Positions 46,838 through 55,754 of a stretch of 64,000 nucleotides of DNA are shown in pieces; the stretch's first letter is position 1; each line of letters begins with the position of its first letter. The position numbers were made by a program, and so were the translations under genes. The notes under the pieces were generated by a model that had not been told where the DNA came from, did no database searches, and saw nothing but the letters and a program-made list of their open reading frames with translations. The stretch covers positions 1 to 64,000 of the forward strand of contig CAVUAC010000086.1 in assembly GCA_963739335.1 (NCBI GenBank). The letters run 5' to 3'. Origin of the DNA: UBA9647 sp963739335. Its GTDB lineage: Bacteria; Bacteroidota; Ignavibacteria; UBA10030.

Positions 46838-47645
46838 TTATTGAACCTGATGGATGCCAGACTTGGTGATGAGGATGTTGCGCGCCACGGCACCGCGCTT
46901 CCCGAGCATGCCGAGATCGGCTCCATCGAGGCGAAAGGATGCAGCCCCCGCATTGCCCGTCGAAATAACAAATTGTTCCTTTGCTGCCCAGGAGCGCGTT
47001 CGCCTGGGGGGAAAGAGGTACTCTCCTTTCCGGACGTTGTCGATCAGCACCGATACCCAGACGGAATCGGTCGTCGTGATCTCCAGGCGCAGGCTGTCCG
47101 CAACCGGTGGCGGAAGAGGTTGAGACGGGATTTGAACGAGAGCAGTCTCAGGTTGAACCACCGCAGCTTCCGATTCGCGGACCGCTTTGTCAAAAGGCAC
47201 TTTGGAAAGAGGCTCCGGTATCGGCACCGTCGCTCCTTTGTTCAGGAAGTACAGGACCTGCGGCAGCCAACGCCAGGATGAGAACTGCGATAAGGATAGA
47301 CGGCAGCGTGGTGCGGGATGAGTGCGCAGCGAGACTCGGCGGTTTCTTTTCGCTTTGTCGCGTCGGCGCTTTCGGACGATTGACCCATTCCTCCGCAGCG
47401 CTCTGGACCTCACGGTTCAGGGCATTGTACTGCCGAAGGAGTTCGTCGGGGTTGAGATCGAGCGCCTTCGCATACGCCCGAATGAAAGCACGAATATAGG
47501 CTTGAGGAAGAACAGAGAACCGACCAGCCTCAATGGCCTCGAGCATCTTCTCGTTGATGCGGGTTGCTTCAGCAATCGCGGCAAGCGACATCTGCTTCTG
47601 CTCGCGGTGCTTGCGCAACTCTTCTCCAAACGACTCGAAATTCAT
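46838..47645 (-). CDS. RodZ-like protein (HTH, membrane helix, DUF4115), one frameshift
   Basis: A cytoskeleton-linked membrane protein of the RodZ type. The first frame (47190-47645) has an HTH_25 domain at about 1-75 (FGEELRKHREQKQMSLAAIA; LPQAYIRAFIRAYAKALDL), a basic linker and a membrane helix (LPSILIAVLILALAAA). It then runs out of register near 47255, where a GG could be one base too many. The next frame continues as VLYFLNKGA and a periplasmic DUF4115 domain (SLRLEITTTDSVWVSVLID; GNAGAASFRLDGADLGMLG), stopping at 46838. Without the shift the protein would be about 268 residues, normal for RodZ. ligA follows after 15 bp. Confidence 0.75.
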
Positions 47646-47840
47646 ACCACTCTTGATCTCTTGATCGGGTGCGATTGCACGCTCGGGGGGGTAGTGCTCA
47701 ACTCAAAAAATGGTAGCGATAATTTTACCGACTTGCAACGCCGGGGCGGCAGGTCCACGGGGTGTCGCAGGAGGGCTGCCTAGTGCGGTTTCCAAAAAGT
47801 CATCTTGTATTTTCAGTTGCGATTCCTCAATGGAAACCGG

Positions 47841-47863
47841 TCCCGCTCGCACTACGAGCGGGA
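47841..47863. repeat. GC-rich hairpin cassette
   Basis: A perfect 9-bp palindrome TCCCGCTCG / CGAGCGGGA with a 5-nt loop stands between the rodZ-like gene and the histidine kinase gene. On the minus strand it lies 39 bp past the kinase stop codon. There is no T tract, so it resembles the hairpin cassettes near 20, 58 and 59 kb more than a terminator. Confidence 0.5.
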
Positions 47864-47901
47864 TGCCTTTCTGAATAAAAGATCTACTAATAGAAGTGGC
47901 A

Positions 47902-50130
47902 CTAGGACTTCTCCTTCGTCTCGTCAAAAACCTCCTGCAGAACTTTTGAGAGTTCTTCCATCTGGTAAGGCTTCTGAAGAAACCCATCGACAAGCTCATT
48001 CAGCAATGTTGGCTCCAGCGCTGCATTGCTGTAACCTGTCGAAATGATGACAGGCAGACCAGGCTTGATCTTCTTGAGTTTGTGGAGAGTTTCTTTTCCG
48101 CTCATCGTGGGCATATTCATATCGAGAACCACCGCATCAAACTTTTCCTTCTTCTTGATGAGGGCCAGGGCCTCCTGGCCGCTGCTCACACACACGACAG
48201 GGTAACCAAGGTGTTCCAGCATTCGGGTAATCAACTCGCTGACGAGCTCTTCATCATCGACGACGAGGATACGTTCCTGGCCATAGCGCAGACGCTGTTG
48301 TTGAAGTGTGCGCTGGAATTTTGCTCTGTCTGCGAGGAGTGGAAAGAACATCGCGAATTGGGAACCGACCCCCGGTTCGCTCTGTACCGTGATGAAGCCG
48401 CCATGGGAATTGACCACACCGTAGACGACGGAGAGTCCCAGCCCCGTACCCTTCTCCTTTGTGGTGAAGAATGGCTCGAAGATGCGTTGCTGAACAGCGT
48501 GACTCATACCAGTCCCCGAGTCACTGATGACGATCGACGCGAATTCACCAGCCCGCGCTTCACCAAAAACACTGGCGAAACGGATGTCGGGATTCACAGC
48601 CTGGCTCCGGACAGTAATTGTCCCGCCATTGGGCATGGCATCCCGGGCATTGATGAGAAGATTGAGGACCGCCTGCTGGAGTTGGCCGTCGTCCCCCTTG
48701 ATGATCGCCAGATCGTTCGTCAACTCTTTGTTGATCACGATACTCTTATCTGTGCTGCGTTCGAAAAGTCCGAGCGTTTCCTCGATGATATCATTGACGA
48801 TGATGGGGCGAAATTGAGGGGTGCTTTTCCGCGCGAAGGTCAAGAGCTGACGCGTGAGACCCGACCCACGCTTTGCCGCCGTCTCAATGATATCTGCAAA
48901 ATGAAACCACGTGTTGTTCTTCCTCATCTTACGCTTCATGATGGCAGTGGAGCCGAGAATCGAAGTGAGGATATTGTTAAAATCGTGAGCGATACCCCCC
49001 GCGAGGTTGCCTATGCTGTCGATGCGCTGCGCGTGCAGGATCTTCGATTCGAGTTTCTTCTTTTCCGTAATGTCCCGTGCAACGACGCGCATGAATGCAG
49101 GTTTGCGGGATTCTTCATAGACAATCGAGGCGCTCAGGCTCACGTCAACCACCTCGCCCGACTTTGTCACCATTTGTTCTTCCAGGCCCGACACCTCTCG
49201 CTTGTTCTCAAACATTTCTTTCAGAAGGTTGGATGCTGTCGCATGGTAACCCGACGGATACAGTGTCAGGACGGAAAGCCCCACGAGGTCTTCCTTGCGA
49301 TACCCCAGCCGATCCGCCTCAGTCTGATTGCAACTGACGATGATTCCGTCACGATTAACGATGTGGAACATGTCGGGTGAGTGCTCGAAGAGATCCATGT
49401 ACCGCTCTTCGGATTTGCGCAGTTGCTCAAAGAGCGCAGCATTCTCGAGCGCAACGCCGATCTGATTGGAGAACGCCCCCATCAATCCGAGCTGCTTCTG
49501 TGAAATCTCCTTTCTTTCCTTGCTTGCGACAACAATGACGCCGGCGAACCGATCCTTCATGATGATGGGAACAGAAGCCCAAGCCGCAATCGCCTGATAT
49601 GGCCATTCGCCTCGCCTCGACATTCTTCCGGGCTTGTGCCTCGAACGGGGCAGCCGCGCCCACTGGATATCCTTGCTCTCCACATCAATATTGGATTCGA
49701 TGATCGGCTCCGGCGGCGGTTCGACTCCCTCAGAAGCCCTCAGCACAAGTTTACCGCCCTCCAGGTAGTAGATCCAGCCGAAGTCGACTTCCAGCAAGCG
49801 TCGCACCTCGCGAATCGACTCCTTCAGCAGAAGCCTCATGCTAACCGAACGGTTGACGGCTTCGGCAATGGTGTTCAGCGCCATGAGTTCACGCTTCTGC
49901 TCTTCGAGCTGCTGACCGTACTTAAGGGTAAAGAACACGTTGATGAAGCCGAAGACTCCCACCGTGACGACGCTTCCGAACAACAGCCAGTCAAGTGTCT
50001 TCCCGTAGGTGAAGATACGGATGCTCACGATGGTCGCCATGGCAACCACAACAGCCGTTGAGGCGACAACCTGGGCCTGTTCGACAGGTCCGAGTGATGT
50101 CCGGAATTTGCGTAGGTTACCGATTTTCAT
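47902..50130 (-). CDS. Hybrid sensor histidine kinase (GAF, PAS, HisKA, HATPase, receiver)
   Basis: An inner-membrane hybrid kinase (about 742 residues; ATG at 50128-50130). Two membrane helices lie at about 20-75 (VASTAVVVAMATIVSI, WLLFGSVVTVGVFGFI). Then follow a GAF domain (about 95-240), a PAS domain (about 245-365, RDGIIVSCNQTEADRLGY) and the dimerisation helix with the phospho-His in GNLAGGIAHDFNN. The ATP domain has NLLINARDAM, SDSGTGMS and KGTGLGLSVVYG. The C-terminal receiver has acidic residues in VVDDEELV, Asp in VVLDMNMPTMSG and Lys in LQKPYQ. A single-domain response regulator lies 86 bp upstream, a likely partner. Confidence 0.92.
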   Translation of the reverse strand: MKIGNLRKFRTSLGPVEQAQVVASTAVVVAMATIVSIRIFTYGKTLDWLLFGSVVTVGVFGFINVFFTLKYGQQLEEQKRELMALNTIAEAVNRSVSMRLLLKESIREVRRLLEVDFGWIYYLEGGKLVLRASEGVEPPPEPIIESNIDVESKDIQWARLPRSRHKPGRMSRRGEWPYQAIAAWASVPIIMKDRFAGVIVVASKERKEISQKQLGLMGAFSNQIGVALENAALFEQLRKSEERYMDLFEHSPDMFHIVNRDGIIVSCNQTEADRLGYRKEDLVGLSVLTLYPSGYHATASNLLKEMFENKREVSGLEEQMVTKSGEVVDVSLSASIVYEESRKPAFMRVVARDITEKKKLESKILHAQRIDSIGNLAGGIAHDFNNILTSILGSTAIMKRKMRKNNTWFHFADIIETAAKRGSGLTRQLLTFARKSTPQFRPIIVNDIIEETLGLFERSTDKSIVINKELTNDLAIIKGDDGQLQQAVLNLLINARDAMPNGGTITVRSQAVNPDIRFASVFGEARAGEFASIVISDSGTGMSHAVQQRIFEPFFTTKEKGTGLGLSVVYGVVNSHGGFITVQSEPGVGSQFAMFFPLLADRAKFQRTLQQQRLRYGQERILVVDDEELVSELITRMLEHLGYPVVCVSSGQEALALIKKKEKFDAVVLDMNMPTMSGKETLHKLKKIKPGLPVIISTGYSNAALEPTLLNELVDGFLQKPYQMEELSKVLQEVFDETKEKS

Positions 50131-50216
50131 GGTCACACGTGAAACGTTACGCAGAAAAATTACCAACACGGTGCATCAATAGCAAGTCGTGCACCGGGTG
50201 ACAATCCACTCGGAGA

Positions 50217-50594
50217 TCACAGGGGAAGGTACTGCTTGAGAATGCTGACCATGTCGTCCTTATCGAAGGGCTTGAGAAGGCAGGCTGTTGCACCAAGCTC
50301 TCGGGCGACTTTCTTTGCGTGGAAATCTTCGATCGTGGAAAAGAATACTACAGGCGTAGCGGAGATCTTCGGGAGTTTTCTGATCTTGTCGAGTAGATCG
50401 AATCCATTCATATCCGGCATGGCCAGGTCGCTCACGATGAGATCCGGTCGGTACTGTGCGAGAAGAGTCAATGCCTCGGCAGCGCTCTGCGCTTCCCTGA
50501 CCTGGTATCCTTCCTTTCGCAGTATGTGCGCGATGCTCTTGAGCCAAGCCGGCTCGTCATCAACGACAAGGATTTGCTTTTTCTTCTCCGTCAT
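50217..50594 (-). CDS. Single-domain response regulator
   Basis: A CheY-like receiver of 125 residues without an output domain. Acidic residues are in ILVVDDEPAWLK, the phospho-acceptor Asp in DLIVSDLAMPDMNGFDLL and the conserved Lys in CLLKPFDKDD. It lies upstream of the hybrid kinase on the same strand and probably takes part in the same phosphorelay. Confidence 0.9.
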   Translation of the reverse strand: MTEKKKQILVVDDEPAWLKSIAHILRKEGYQVREAQSAAEALTLLAQYRPDLIVSDLAMPDMNGFDLLDKIRKLPKISATPVVFFSTIEDFHAKKVARELGATACLLKPFDKDDMVSILKQYLPL

Positions 50595-50762
50595 AGTTCC
50601 TCAGCTTCAATCTACCCTCTTTGAAGATACAAACTGCCCCCGTCGAAAGCAACTCTCCCTGACATCCGGAAGCAAGGCTCCTTCAGGCCCGAGCTTTGAA
50701 AATGGCTCAGGTTTTCGGTACCTTGTGACGCCGGTCAACCGTAGACTATGCGAGGAGCATCT

Positions 50763-51899
50763 ATGAACCAGGATCGCCGGGAATTTCTCAAAACCACTGC
50801 TATTCTTGCCGGTGCCTCTCTGGCCGGCGGATTCTCAAACCTGCCCGCTCAGGCACTCTTTACCCCACAGCACAAAGATTCACGGATGAAATTCCGCTTT
50901 CGTCCCTACACGCTCGAGCTGAAACATGTTTTCACCATCGCGACCAGCTCCCGGTCAACCACACCGGCGATGTTGACCGAAATTGAATACGACGGCGTTG
51001 TGGGGTACGGAGAGGCTTCCATGCCGCCGTACCTTGGCGAGTCACACGCGACAGCAACCACATTTCTCTCAAAAGTCGACCTGAGCAAATATGACAATCC
51101 GTTCGAACTCGAGACAATACTGCACGACATCGATGCCATCGCTCCGGACAATCCTGCGGCAAAAGCTTCCGTTGATATCGCGTTGCACGATCTGATCGGG
51201 AAGCTCTTAGGTCAGCCATGGTACAACATCTGGGGTTTCAAGAAGACGTCAACACCCTACACCTCGTTTACCATCGGTATTGACACTCCGGATGTCGTTC
51301 GGCAAAAGACAAAAGAGGCGGCAGAGTTCAAGGTCCTGAAGGTCAAGCTTGGCCGCGACACTGACAAGATGATGATCGAGACAATTCGGTCAGTCACCGA
51401 CAAGCCTATCACCGTGGATGTGAACCAGGGGTGGAAGGATAAATCCTTCGCCCTTGATATGGCTCACTGGCTGAAGGACAAGGGTGTCCTTTTCGTCGAA
51501 CAACCCATGCCGAAGGAGCAGGTGGACGATCTTGCATGGCTGACCGAGCGCAGTCCGTTGCCCATCTTCGGCGATGAAGGCGTGCAACGGCTGCCTGACG
51601 TGAAGAAAGCGCTCGGAGTATACTCCGGTATCAACATCAAGTTGATGAAGTGCACAGGAATGCGCGAAGCTCACAAGATGCTGGTGCTCGCTCGCTCACT
51701 TGAAATGAAGGTGATGCTTGGATGCATGACGGAGACATCGTGCGCCATCTCAGCAGCTTCTCACCTGTCGCCGATGGTCGACTACGCCGATCTGGACGGA
51801 GCCCTTCTGATCAGCAACGATGTGTTCGATGGGACAAAGATCGTCGATGGGAGGGTAACCCTGAGTGATCGACCGGGAATCGGTGTGAAGAAACTGTGA
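50763..51899 (+). CDS. Exported dipeptide epimerase (enolase superfamily, L-Ala-D/L-Glu epimerase-like)
   Basis: An enolase-superfamily enzyme (378 residues) that probably epimerises L-Ala-D-Glu from murein peptides. The ATG at 50763 has GAGGAG seven bases upstream and opens a Tat-type signal (DRREFLKTTAILAGASLAGG, twin Arg at 4-5). The capping domain precedes a TIM barrel. Catalytic Lys pair is in VLKVKLGRD; metal ligands are in VDVNQGWKD, VEQPMPKE and FGDEGVQ; the second base Lys is in INIKLMKCTG. The C-terminal MLGCMTETSCAISA is typical of dipeptide epimerases. Most characterised ones are cytoplasmic, so the Tat signal is unusual. It faces an NlpC/P60 lipoprotein gene. Confidence 0.85.
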   Translation: MNQDRREFLKTTAILAGASLAGGFSNLPAQALFTPQHKDSRMKFRFRPYTLELKHVFTIATSSRSTTPAMLTEIEYDGVVGYGEASMPPYLGESHATATTFLSKVDLSKYDNPFELETILHDIDAIAPDNPAAKASVDIALHDLIGKLLGQPWYNIWGFKKTSTPYTSFTIGIDTPDVVRQKTKEAAEFKVLKVKLGRDTDKMMIETIRSVTDKPITVDVNQGWKDKSFALDMAHWLKDKGVLFVEQPMPKEQVDDLAWLTERSPLPIFGDEGVQRLPDVKKALGVYSGINIKLMKCTGMREAHKMLVLARSLEMKVMLGCMTETSCAISAASHLSPMVDYADLDGALLISNDVFDGTKIVDGRVTLSDRPGIGVKKL

Positions 51900-51941
51900 C
51901 CCGGGGGCGCAGAGAAACACGCCGGCATCAGGTCTGAACAA

Positions 51942-53126
51942 TCAGTCGTGAGCTACCTCGGGGATGAGCTTTGTTCCGATGATCCTTCGAGCGCGGAGGA
52001 AAATTCTCCTGAGACGTTCATTGTAGTTGGGAGCCTTGGGATCGAAGCTGTCGATCTTTACCCACCTGCCCCCGGGGGTATGAATGAATTGTTTGCCCCC
52101 AAGGGCGATTCCCACATGGTCAACGTTTTCCGGTTTGTCTTTCGATGGTTTCGCGCCAAAAAACAACAGATCCCCCTTCTTGAGACTCTGAAAATCCTTC
52201 CCCGCATCGACGGGCTCACCTTGGTATGATTGCTGGTCAGCATCTCTGGAGAGCTCCAGACCGTTGAGCCGGAACACAACTTTGGTGAATCCAGAGCAGT
52301 CCATCCCTTTGGGAGAAGTCCCACCCCAAATGTAGGGAACGCCCTTGAACATCCTGGCCGTTCTTTCGATGTTTTCTGCTGTCAGGGAGCGCGTTCGCTT
52401 CCACTGCCCGTACTCCTGGACATGGTCCTGCTCGATATATCCCTTGCGGCCATCCGGGGTCTCGACCGCAATCCATCTGCTGGCCCCACCGTTGAGCTTC
52501 ATCAGGTCGCCAGCAACAACATCGCACACCGGCACGGACACGTTGTTTGGCTGCTCGCGCACCAACGCAAAGTAGCTCGTCGTAATGGCCTTCTTTGCAT
52601 TCTTCCATGAATCAACGCCCTGTGACGTCGCGATCACGAGGCTCTGTTCATGCACCCAGCCCAGGTAATTATCAGGCAACTGCACATAGTACCAGATCCC
52701 GTTCTTCTTCAGCAGCTTCACAACCATCCCCATCATTGTTTCCGTCGCAAGATCTCCATAGTGACTTGGTCTCCCCCGAACAGGCCCGACACTCGGTATG
52801 ACGATGCCAAATTTCTTCTCGCCGAGCTGAGGGTCGGGCAGGATTCTGATGCTATCAAGCACTTCGCCGCGGAGCGACGTACGGATGGCCGCGAGCGCTT
52901 CCTCTTTCGCCCTTGGATTGTCAACCTCTCCTTTCGCGACCGCGATGTTGCCTTGCTGAACACAGTTGATGTCGAACACGGCGACGCGCCGATCCGGCGC
53001 ATACTTTGCTTTCAATGAATCGAGTGAGATGTTCAGGGCCGACGGACCTTTGGCGGCCGGCGAGCAACCAACGATGATGCCTAGAACGACGGCGAGAATG
53101 ATGGTGACTGCAGAATCTATCTTCAT
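51942..53126 (-). CDS. NlpC/P60 endopeptidase lipoprotein with SH3-like domains
   Basis: A periplasmic or outer-membrane lipoprotein (about 394 residues) that should cut murein stem peptides after gamma-D-Glu, in the manner of YkfC. From the ATG at 53124-53126 a signal with lipobox IIVGCSPA is seen. Bacterial SH3-like segments lie at about 115-240 (NYLGWVHEQSLVI, GKGYIEQDHV-like). The C-terminal NlpC/P60 domain has the catalytic Cys in GMDCSGFTKVV, His in DHVGIALGG and a third polar residue in FIHTPGG. It converges with the exported dipeptide epimerase, 42 bp apart; the two activities are consecutive steps of murein tripeptide degradation. Confidence 0.88.
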   Translation of the reverse strand: MKIDSAVTIILAVVLGIIVGCSPAAKGPSALNISLDSLKAKYAPDRRVAVFDINCVQQGNIAVAKGEVDNPRAKEEALAAIRTSLRGEVLDSIRILPDPQLGEKKFGIVIPSVGPVRGRPSHYGDLATETMMGMVVKLLKKNGIWYYVQLPDNYLGWVHEQSLVIATSQGVDSWKNAKKAITTSYFALVREQPNNVSVPVCDVVAGDLMKLNGGASRWIAVETPDGRKGYIEQDHVQEYGQWKRTRSLTAENIERTARMFKGVPYIWGGTSPKGMDCSGFTKVVFRLNGLELSRDADQQSYQGEPVDAGKDFQSLKKGDLLFFGAKPSKDKPENVDHVGIALGGKQFIHTPGGRWVKIDSFDPKAPNYNERLRRIFLRARRIIGTKLIPEVAHD

Positions 53127-53237
53127 AGGATTGCGGCGGTAAGGGTTTGTCCAACGGTTCGGTTTGATCCCGGGACTCGGAGGTCCCTTGTGAATATAGT
53201 GCAATTCCCAGAACTCTTCAATTCTCCATCGATTCTT

Positions 53238-54128
53238 TCATTCTTGCTTCAAGAGCTCTCGGATCCTTCGCTCTGCCAGTCGAACATAGCGACGACTCTT
53301 CTCATATCCGACAAAGAAACGTTTCGTCTGCAGGGCAGCAAGACAGGTCGATCCGCTTCCCGCAAATGGATCGAGTACGACATCCCCGGCGAAGCTGTAG
53401 AGCTGGATGATTCTTCGCGGGAGCTCAATCGGAAATGGCGCCGGATGACCCACGCGGCGGGCCGACTCTGAGGGGAACGTCCATATGCTCTTCGTGAACT
53501 CGAGAAATTCATCGCGATCAATCGTGCTCTTTTTGCCTTCTGCGCGCCGTGCGAAACTGTTTTTCGAAAACACCAAGATGTATTCGTGCACATCACGGAG
53601 GGTCGGGTTCGAGGCAGATTTCCAGCTTCCCCATGCTGTCGATGGCCCTGCACTCCCAGCCTTGTTCCAGATAATTTCCCCCCGCATAACGAAGCCAAGA
53701 TCAATCATATCCTTTGCCAGGAAGGCATGGAGCGGTATGTATGGTTTCCTTCCGATGTTCGCAATGTTCACGCACGCCCTCCCGCCATCCACAAGTACAC
53801 GGTACGTTTCCCGAAGCACGCGACGAAGGAGATCACGGTATTCTTCAAGCGTCAGGTCTTCATCATATTCCTTCGAGACATTGTACGGAGGGGAGGTAAT
53901 CATCAGGTGCACCGAGTTGTCCGGCAATTCATCCATCGACTCGCTGCTTTTGTGAAATACTCGGTTCAGCACTTCGGGAGGGATCTTCTTCTCGTGTACC
54001 GGCTCGACTTTCTCGCCGGGGTGAGAGCCGTAGAGCCGGCTCGTGTAAAACCGTGAGGAATCATGGCTTATGCGACCGGATGAACCGAACGCGGACGTGG
54101 CCGTTTTCTTACGAGGTTGCTTTTTCAC
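53238..54128 (-). CDS. DNA methyltransferase, beta-class N4-cytosine/N6-adenine type
   Basis: A site-specific DNA methyltransferase (296 residues) with motif order IV then I. TSPPYNVSKEYD (motif IV) is at about residue 80, with VLVDGGRACVNIANIG following. DPFAGSGSTCLAAL (motif I) is near residue 255, with FVGYEKSRRYVRLA after it. TSPPY is compatible with N4-cytosine or N6-adenine methylation. The N-terminal 55 residues are basic and unlike the family core. I see no restriction endonuclease, specificity subunit or Vsr gene beside it, so it looks like an orphan methylase. Confidence 0.88.
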   Translation of the reverse strand: MKKQPRKKTATSAFGSSGRISHDSSRFYTSRLYGSHPGEKVEPVHEKKIPPEVLNRVFHKSSESMDELPDNSVHLMITSPPYNVSKEYDEDLTLEEYRDLLRRVLRETYRVLVDGGRACVNIANIGRKPYIPLHAFLAKDMIDLGFVMRGEIIWNKAGSAGPSTAWGSWKSASNPTLRDVHEYILVFSKNSFARRAEGKKSTIDRDEFLEFTKSIWTFPSESARRVGHPAPFPIELPRRIIQLYSFAGDVVLDPFAGSGSTCLAALQTKRFFVGYEKSRRYVRLAERRIRELLKQE

Positions 54129-54177
54129 GAGAACTTGTTGAGCGAGTAAATGCCGGTGAACAAGGAGTGAGGAAAAT

Positions 54178-54858
54178 CTACTTCATATCTGATGGAACAT
54201 CAAGCATTTTCTGGAGCCAGGCGGAGAGATCGGAAAGACTCTCTTCACTGATCGTGTGAGGGATTGGATACTCCTTGTAGGTGAGGTTGACCTTCGTTTT
54301 GGAAAGCAATTCCTGTGCGCGCCGGGCAAGGGAGACAGATATGACCGGATCGTTGACGCCATGTGCAATGAACACCGACAAGTGTTGGAGTTGGTCCCAG
54401 GCAAATCGCAGAGGGGTGTTTTCCGGGATGTACCCGCTGTGAGCTACGATCCCGCGCACCTCCAGCGGCTTCGTGAGCGCAACGGAGAACGACATGATGC
54501 TTCCCATGCTGAATCCGAGCAAGAACACACGCTGCGCGTCGATCGGGTAGCCCCGCTTCACATCTTCGATAAACACCATGAGCCGTGTGTAACTTTCCTC
54601 GAACTGCTGGAGATCGGGCGATCCCACTTCCTTCAGATCGTACCACGTGTACCCGCCGAACCCATGTTCAAATCGATACGGCGCACGGGCGCTGACGATG
54701 AAGAAGCGCGGATCGAGCTCATCTGCGAGTTCCAACAGGTCATCTTCGTTTGTACCCCGGCCGTGAAGCAGGATGAGCGCAGGAGATTTTCCTTCAACGG
54801 GTGCTACAGGAGGCCTAACCTTGTGAACCAGCGTCGTGGAGATGCGATCAACACCCAT
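54178..54858 (-). CDS. Carboxylesterase/phospholipase, alpha/beta hydrolase
   Basis: A cytoplasmic serine hydrolase (226 residues) of the phospholipase/carboxylesterase (YpfH/Est-like) group. LILLHGRGTNEDDLLELAD forms the oxyanion strand; the nucleophile Ser is in LLGFSMGSIMS; Asp and His of the triad are in HGVNDPVISVS and EYPIPHTISEES. Length matches the family. It follows the methyltransferase on the same strand (49 bp past) but no functional link is evident. Physiological substrate unknown. Confidence 0.85.
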   Translation of the reverse strand: MGVDRISTTLVHKVRPPVAPVEGKSPALILLHGRGTNEDDLLELADELDPRFFIVSARAPYRFEHGFGGYTWYDLKEVGSPDLQQFEESYTRLMVFIEDVKRGYPIDAQRVFLLGFSMGSIMSFSVALTKPLEVRGIVAHSGYIPENTPLRFAWDQLQHLSVFIAHGVNDPVISVSLARRAQELLSKTKVNLTYKEYPIPHTISEESLSDLSAWLQKMLDVPSDMK

Positions 54859-54906
54859 AATGTGTCAGGACAAGAAATGACAGTACATAATGATGCCGCG
54901 GGAATT

Positions 54907-55329
54907 CTAGAAGCCATCTCAAAAATCCTTCCACAAGAGTAGTTGTCATTCCCGCACGTCTTCGCGTTTTGTGCGTCCCGCTGTTGTTGAGCGGGAAAGC
55001 GGGTATCCAGGTCGTGAACTTCATGCGAGCAGGGGCAATCGTCGTGCTTGGTTCTGGATTCCCGATTGATACATTCGGGAATGACATTATGCTCTCGGGA
55101 ACGGCATTCATTTTGTCATACCCGCATGTCGTAAGCGGGTATCCAGGTCATGAACTTCATGCGGCCAAGGGCAAACGCGAAGCTCTTTTCTGGATTCCCC
55201 ACCTGTCCCATTCGCCTTGTTTTGGCCGGCAGGCCGAGGGAAGTTCGGCTTCTCAGAATCCCGCTTTGTGAGCGGAATCCAAAAAGCGGGACATTCGGGA
55301 GTGACACCGATTTTTGAGACGGGTTCTAG
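54907..55329. repeat. TIR-bounded non-coding element, copy B
   Basis: The element begins CTAGAAGCCATCTCAAAAAT and ends ATTTTTGAGACGGGTTCTAG, a 20-bp terminal inverted repeat with a few mismatches. Inside are segments in shared order with copy A near 20 kb (in reverse orientation) and internal duplications such as CGGGTATCCAGGTC, found twice. No protein is encoded. The right end contains the stop codon of the cytochrome gene (55326-55328), so it inserted exactly at that gene's end. It fills the gap between the carboxylesterase and the cytochrome genes. Confidence 0.8.
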
Positions 55330-55754
55330 TTCTTCTTCGCCCCCTGATCGACCCATTGACGAATGAGGGCAATTTGTTCGTCCGTTGATCGCCGTTTGCC
55401 GGGGGGCGGCATGATCTTGCCGAACGGTGGCGGGTCAGTCATTTTCTGAGACAGGAGGCTCTCTTTGGAATTGCCGGGCACGATTGCCTTCCCGTGCTTG
55501 CCCCCTTTCATCAAGGACTCATAGTCATCCATATAGAGCTCACTCGGATGTTGGTCGTCCGCGTTGTGGCACGAGACGCAAAATTTGTTCAGAACCGGCG
55601 CCACATCCTTTGAGAACGAGATTTGCTTTGTCGTATCAGATTTGCTGCTGTCCTGGGCGGAGGCTCCGTTGGTAACAAGAAAAAGAACAACAGCGAGAGA
55701 ACAGAACAGCAAACATACGTTTCGTCGACCGAGAGAACCTGAGTGAGCCTTCAA
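55326..55754 (-). CDS. Mono-heme c-type cytochrome-domain protein
   Basis: An exported protein of 142 residues with a signal sequence (VCLLFCSLAVVLFLVTNGAS, AQ). It has a single heme-binding CVSCH in NKFCVSCHNADD and a Met-rich C-terminal region (KIMPPPGKRR) that may supply the axial ligand. It belongs to the small planctomycete-type/PSCyt-like cytochrome group. The start is TTG (55752-55754), overlapping the TGA stop of the upstream cytochrome as TTGA, so the two are translationally coupled. Its own stop lies within the end of the repeat element at 54.9-55.3 kb. Confidence 0.8.
   Translation of the reverse strand: MKAHSGSLGRRNVCLLFCSLAVVLFLVTNGASAQDSSKSDTTKQISFSKDVAPVLNKFCVSCHNADDQHPSELYMDDYESLMKGGKHGKAIVPGNSKESLLSQKMTDPPPFGKIMPPPGKRRSTDEQIALIRQWVDQGAKKN

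Noticed and set aside
48082..49380. 432-codon open frame on the plus strand
   Set aside because: It is fully antisense to the hybrid histidine kinase, whose motifs are unmistakable; no motif or ribosome site of its own.
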